NCBI GenBank assembly: GCA_944390775.1
Contig: CALXQQ010000031.1
Coordinates: 1 to 36,698, forward strand
DNA: 36,698 bases
Reading direction: 5' to 3'
From: an uncultured Alphaproteobacteria bacterium
GTDB lineage: Bacteria > Pseudomonadota > Alphaproteobacteria > UBA3830
Below are positions 33,067 through 36,698 of this stretch, one piece after another. The notes beneath the pieces were generated by a model. That model saw only the letters and a program-made list of their open reading frames with translations. It had not been told where the DNA came from and did no database searches. The translations under genes and the position numbers were made by a program. The stretch's first letter is position 1. Every line of letters starts with the position of its first letter.

Positions 33067-35934
33067 ATGCGTCGCATTATATTAATCATGCTTCTTTTCT
33101 TATTTAATGTATTTGAGGCAGTTAGCGCTCCTCAGTCTTTAGCTGGCACTTCACAGATAAGACGCCAAGCTAACTATAATCGTAGACAACCCGTATATTA
33201 TGATGACCAACAAGATTTTACAGACATAGACGACTCTCCCTCTCAAAATTTCACACAAACTCCGCGCACAATGAGAGCTCAACCCCTCGCTACACGCAGA
33301 CAACTACAGCGTAGAGCCACTTCTCCACGCCTCTCACCTAGAAAAAACGTCAGTGCTCTTCAATTGATTGGAGACGAGGAAGACGATATCGTGCATGAAC
33401 CAGAAGAAGAACAACCTGCAGGCACAGCAGATCAACAACAGACCGCTGGCCCTCAGCAGCAATCCGGAACAATCGAAGATCTTGGGGAAGAAGGCAATCT
33501 CTCAGCAACCCAACGGAGGTCCAGAATAATCGAAGAGCCTGACGAAGATATCAACACCTCAGCAACCCAACGGAGGTCCAGAATAATCGAAGAGCCTGAA
33601 GAAGATATCAACACCTCAGCAATCCAACGGAGGTCCAGAATAATCGAAGAACCTGAAGAAGATATCAACACCTCAGCAATCCAACGGAGGTCCAGAGTAA
33701 TCGAAGAGCCTGAAGAAGATATCAACACCTCAGCAATCCAACGGAGATCCAGAATAATCGAGGAGCCTGAAGAAGATATCAACACCTCAGCAATCCAACG
33801 GAGGCCCAGAATAATCGAAGAGCCTGATCCCTTGGATATGGAGGAAGCACAAATGCCTCGCAGTAACAGAAGAGTGAACAACAACCGACAGCTTAATTCT
33901 GCCCCTTTATATGAAGAAGATGATCTGCAAATCGACGACAATGGAACAATCGAAGAAGATCCAAATGGCTATGACACTCTAGAAACAAATAACGCTCTTG
34001 ATCAAGAAATTACAGCAACAGTTAGACAACAACGGATACAAATTGATTTTCAGTTTGATTGTAGTGGATTGACCTTCAAACGATTACGCAGTTGGAAACG
34101 TCGCAAACGGATACGCAGACTTCCCAGAATTTACTTACGCTTCATTCCAGACAATTATCTATTTTTCCATACTGAATCTGATGAAGAAAAAGAAGATGAA
34201 GGGGATGGAGCAGCAGAATCTGAAGGAGGAACTGAAGAGGCGGAACCAGCAGAACCTGCAGCTGAAGAAGAAGAAAAAGAGGAACCCGCAGAAGAAGAAG
34301 AAAAGGAAGAAGAACCTGCAGAAGAAGCTAAAGATGAAGACAAAGAAGAACCCGCCAGCGAAGATGAATCTGAACCTGTTCTAGAACCTCTAGAAGAACC
34401 AGCCCAGAATGAACCAGTTGAAGAACCTCATGAAGAAGCAGAAGCGGTATCCCCAACTGTTGTCCAACAAGTCATTACATTTAAAAACGATGATGAAGAA
34501 GAGGAGGACGAAGAAGAAGACGAGGAATATGAAGAGGAGGAAGAGTATAGACCTCGCAAACGCAAAAAGCACAAAAAGGTTGAAGAGAAAGAGATCAAAA
34601 AAACATTAAAAGATGAAGTCGAGCGTGATGAGCAAATCGATAACTCAGAACCAACAAGCTTCAATAAAGATGACAAAGTTGTTGTGGAAGAAACCGTGGA
34701 CTACTTGCGTGAATTAGGAGCAATAGATGAAAATAAATGGAGCTCGATCAACTTCAACAGCGTAAGTTCCGGACGATGCATTGTCTGCGGACAATATGGT
34801 TACGTACATAGAATTGCCGGAAGCAAAGAAGCTGGCATTCATAAAGATTGCCTGACCAATATTACTACAGCTATGAAAAAAGGAACATTCCGAGGGCTTG
34901 GCGCCATGGGATTCGGCCCCAATGGAATGGGCTATGGTCCAAATGGCATGGGATTCGGTCCCAACGGTATGGGCTATGGCCCCAATGGTATGGGGTTCGG
35001 TCCCAACGGCATGGGCTACGGCCCCAATGGTATGGGCGCAAACGGTAACGGCGCCAATGGCAATGGAAATAATGCTAATGGAGCTAACGGTAACACTAAT
35101 AATGGTAATGGAACCAACGGTAATAACAGTAATAATGGCAATGGCGGTAATAGTAATGATAAAGGCAGAAACGAAAGGGAAGAAGATGAAGAAGGTGGTA
35201 GAGGCCACAGGAGACACGGCGAAGAAGAAGGCGAAGGCGGCGGTAGTAACGCACTAGGAAATGCGCTAGCAACGACATTAGCTAGTACTGCAGCAACAGC
35301 GCTCAGCAATGCTGTAACAGGAGCAACCGCTGGTGGAGCAGCAGCTACAACTCCAGCCACAGCTCAACAAAACCAAATGGCCGGTGTTGGCTCTTTACTT
35401 GGAGGCATTAGTTCCCTTGTAGTCGCATCCAAAGGCACCGGCAGTAGACATAGCGGAGAATATCATGGAGGAAGCAGTAGCGGTGATCCAGACAGAAAAA
35501 ACCGTATAAACGCTCTCAAAAAGCAAGAAAAAGAATACGAAAAAGAAATGAACAATAGTCGCAAAAAAATGGAGAAGGCAGAAAAAGATTATCAAGCTGC
35601 TCAAGATGAAGAAAAGGCTGCCCAGCAAAAAGTTACAGATATTCAGCCAAAAATAGACGAAGCGCAGAAAGAAGTCGACGAAGCCACAAAAGAACTAAAT
35701 GCAGCAGAAAAACCAAAAGCTAAAAAACGCGCTGAAAGTGCAAAGAAAACAGCTGAAACAAAACTGGCAGAACTAAAGAAAAAGCAAGAAGCAGCTAAAA
35801 AAGCACAAACTGAAGCAAACAACAAAGTAAATACAACAAAAGCGACATACGATAAAGAAAAACAGGCGTTTGAATCAGCTGAATCTGAATACAAATCCAA
35901 GAAAAAAGAACGAGAAGATGCAGAAGCGAGTTAG
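33067..35934 (+). CDS. Exported multi-repeat acidic protein (955 aa)
   Basis: I do not recognise a family. Residues 1-21 are a signal peptide (MRRIILIMLLFLFNVFEAVSA), so the protein is exported. Residues 146-254 are nearly six copies of a 19-residue unit with core RRSRIIEEPEEDINTSA. Residues ~370-500 are extremely Glu rich, with a basic patch RKRKKHKK. A CIVC pair (571-574), with a His and a Cys downstream, may bind metal. Residues 614-655 are six seven-residue units alternating GMGFGPN and GMGYGPN, followed by an Asn/Gly tract. The last ~145 residues form a Lys/Glu coiled coil. I chose ATG 33067 because it starts the signal peptide; GTG 33052 would extend it. Confidence 0.78.
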   Translation: MRRIILIMLLFLFNVFEAVSAPQSLAGTSQIRRQANYNRRQPVYYDDQQDFTDIDDSPSQNFTQTPRTMRAQPLATRRQLQRRATSPRLSPRKNVSALQLIGDEEDDIVHEPEEEQPAGTADQQQTAGPQQQSGTIEDLGEEGNLSATQRRSRIIEEPDEDINTSATQRRSRIIEEPEEDINTSAIQRRSRIIEEPEEDINTSAIQRRSRVIEEPEEDINTSAIQRRSRIIEEPEEDINTSAIQRRPRIIEEPDPLDMEEAQMPRSNRRVNNNRQLNSAPLYEEDDLQIDDNGTIEEDPNGYDTLETNNALDQEITATVRQQRIQIDFQFDCSGLTFKRLRSWKRRKRIRRLPRIYLRFIPDNYLFFHTESDEEKEDEGDGAAESEGGTEEAEPAEPAAEEEEKEEPAEEEEKEEEPAEEAKDEDKEEPASEDESEPVLEPLEEPAQNEPVEEPHEEAEAVSPTVVQQVITFKNDDEEEEDEEEDEEYEEEEEYRPRKRKKHKKVEEKEIKKTLKDEVERDEQIDNSEPTSFNKDDKVVVEETVDYLRELGAIDENKWSSINFNSVSSGRCIVCGQYGYVHRIAGSKEAGIHKDCLTNITTAMKKGTFRGLGAMGFGPNGMGYGPNGMGFGPNGMGYGPNGMGFGPNGMGYGPNGMGANGNGANGNGNNANGANGNTNNGNGTNGNNSNNGNGGNSNDKGRNEREEDEEGGRGHRRHGEEEGEGGGSNALGNALATTLASTAATALSNAVTGATAGGAAATTPATAQQNQMAGVGSLLGGISSLVVASKGTGSRHSGEYHGGSSSGDPDRKNRINALKKQEKEYEKEMNNSRKKMEKAEKDYQAAQDEEKAAQQKVTDIQPKIDEAQKEVDEATKELNAAEKPKAKKRAESAKKTAETKLAELKKKQEAAKKAQTEANNKVNTTKATYDKEKQAFESAESEYKSKKKEREDAEAS
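33502..33828 (+). repeat. 57-bp tandem repeat, 5.7 copies, in the multi-repeat gene
   Basis: Unit starts are at 33502, 33559, 33616, 33673, 33730 and 33787 (the last partial). Units differ by only a few bases. The 57-base length keeps frame when copies change. Confidence 0.95.
34906..35031 (+). repeat. 21-bp tandem repeat, six copies (alternating 42-bp pairs)
   Basis: Each unit encodes MG(F/Y)GPNG; Phe and Tyr alternate, so the higher-order unit is 42 bases, three copies. Synonymous changes separate them. Confidence 0.92.
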
Positions 35935-35951
35935 TTAGTGGATATCTCTTC

Positions 35952-36698
35952 CTAAGGACGAGTATCATCAAACAATCCTGCTGCAGGTGTAAATATTGCA
36001 TGACTGATAAAGAAACTGGTGTAATCTATACCTTTATAACTCTCAAAAGTATCTGGTTGAGGAGTGTATACTAAAAAACCAAAAAGCTCTCTAAATGAAA
36101 CATCACTGCATTTACGTCCATCAGAAAAGTAATGAGTTGATCCATAGCGCAAATGACATTCCACAATTATTTTTATTTCACCGTCTTTTATTGTTAGAGA
36201 AGGATAAATTTCTGACGGATGCACATTTTGTTTGTTTTGCGCAATACAAGCACTTGATGCAGAGCCCACACCAAAATACGAGCCACGCAAAAAGTATAAT
36301 TGTATCACCCATTTCACGCTTGCCTTGTTGTTAGGCTCCCCACGAACACCAAACAAAAAACATTCTACGTAAAATCCAAGAGGCAACCATTCATTTCTTA
36401 TTGGAACCATTGATACGCCAGGGAATACTGTCAAGTATGCTGCTCTCGCAACATTTACTATATCGTTTTGAGTAATACGCTTGTTGGTTCTTTGTTGCGA
36501 CACAGTCTGCAACATTTGCACCATTTGTTGCGCGACAAAATCCATTTGCCTTCTATAACGCTGCAATTTCGGAACATCATGCAGATAGTATATCAGCGCC
36601 ATAAACACGGGAATGCTAAACGCAAATTCTATTATTATCGCTCCTCGACGAGAGAATAATCGAGATATTGTTGTCAAAATTATTGATCTTTTTGACTT
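35952..36698 (-). CDS. TadE/pilin-like protein, third paralog, 5' end beyond window
   Basis: The frame is open to the right edge. The first in-window start codon (TTG 36677) has no ribosome site, so the gene probably begins outside. It has the same SRRG|AIIIEFAFSIPVF junction (Gly -1, Glu +5), helix, YLHDVPKLQRYRRQMDFVAQQMVQMLQT block and LFGFL and AGLF features of the two tandem copies, with a divergent C-terminal domain that adds a Cys and lacks the VVGGGTWRD stretch. It converges with the multi-repeat gene, 17 bases apart. Whether it has a G run near its start cannot be seen. Confidence 0.8.
   Translation of the reverse strand, partial: KSKRSIILTTISRLFSRRGAIIIEFAFSIPVFMALIYYLHDVPKLQRYRRQMDFVAQQMVQMLQTVSQQRTNKRITQNDIVNVARAAYLTVFPGVSMVPIRNEWLPLGFYVECFLFGVRGEPNNKASVKWVIQLYFLRGSYFGVGSASSACIAQNKQNVHPSEIYPSLTIKDGEIKIIVECHLRYGSTHYFSDGRKCSDVSFRELFGFLVYTPQPDTFESYKGIDYTSFFISHAIFTPAAGLFDDTRP

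Noticed and set aside
33502-33828. Regular repeats that could be mistaken for a CRISPR array
   Set aside because: The repeats are head-to-tail with no spacers, lie inside one open reading frame and have a length that is a multiple of three.
33453-33941. Long minus-strand open frame opposite the 57-bp repeats
   Set aside because: It is the mirror of a repetitive gene, Ser/Ile-rich by composition, with no ribosome site.
34714-35217. Open frames on the other strand and in another frame over the GMGFGPN and Asn/Gly tracts
   Set aside because: Low-complexity products forced by the repeat composition; the signal-peptide gene explains the region.

Overview
The window (36.7 kb, AT-rich) looks like chromosomal DNA of an alphaproteobacterium with a host-associated, probably intracellular life. 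The grounds are inference: housekeeping genes in scrambled order, a tandem pair of AmpG-type permeases, no amino-acid or cofactor biosynthesis genes, and many secreted low-complexity or repeat proteins. A Holosporales/Paracaedibacter-like or Rickettsiales-like origin fits best, but no marker here proves it.

Layout. 1-2084: three tandem DUF805 membrane-protein paralogs (the first cut by the window edge). 2145-3110: secreted coiled-coil protein with Arg/Ser repeats. 3201-8291 (minus): a compact run tkt-gap-dolP-like-comM/yifB with overlapping or close genes. 8503-12372 (plus): rplK-rplA-rplJ-rplL without the usual secE-nusG or rpoBC neighbours, then a TrmN6-like methyltransferase and trxB. 12392-16039 (minus): a cysteine-rich exported protein and two tandem TadE/pilin-like genes, the second sitting just behind tRNA-Ser(UGA). 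16040-16817: no convincing gene. 16818-20217 (minus): hpf-esterase-gatC-greA-fabG-PPTase. 20388-22307: secreted protein with ~33-residue helical repeats and a lysine-rich tail. 22409-23581: a 50-residue small gene, tadA, rpsU, tRNA-Ala(CGC), tRNA-Val(CAC). 23660-31248: an exported amidase, a Rel/SpoT protein, two AmpG-like permeases and bipA. 31390-32908: murJ. 33067-35934: a 955-residue secreted multi-repeat protein. 35952-36698: a third TadE-like gene, cut by the window edge.

How parts fit. Amidase, two AmpG-like permeases and MurJ point to active peptidoglycan turnover and recycling. Rel, HPF, GreA and BipA give growth-rate and stress control. Transketolase and GAPDH suggest retained lower glycolysis and non-oxidative pentose phosphate flux.

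The most notable signal is the tandem TadE-like pair. Both copies have a long G run a few codons after the start: ten G in one copy (reading frame open), eight in the other (frame shut). The copies share a nearly identical ~430 bp 5' block and a short identical 3' end, while the region between has diverged. The duplicated block runs back into the T-arm and 3' end of a serine tRNA. This is the architecture expected of a phase-variable, diversifying surface pilin-like family.
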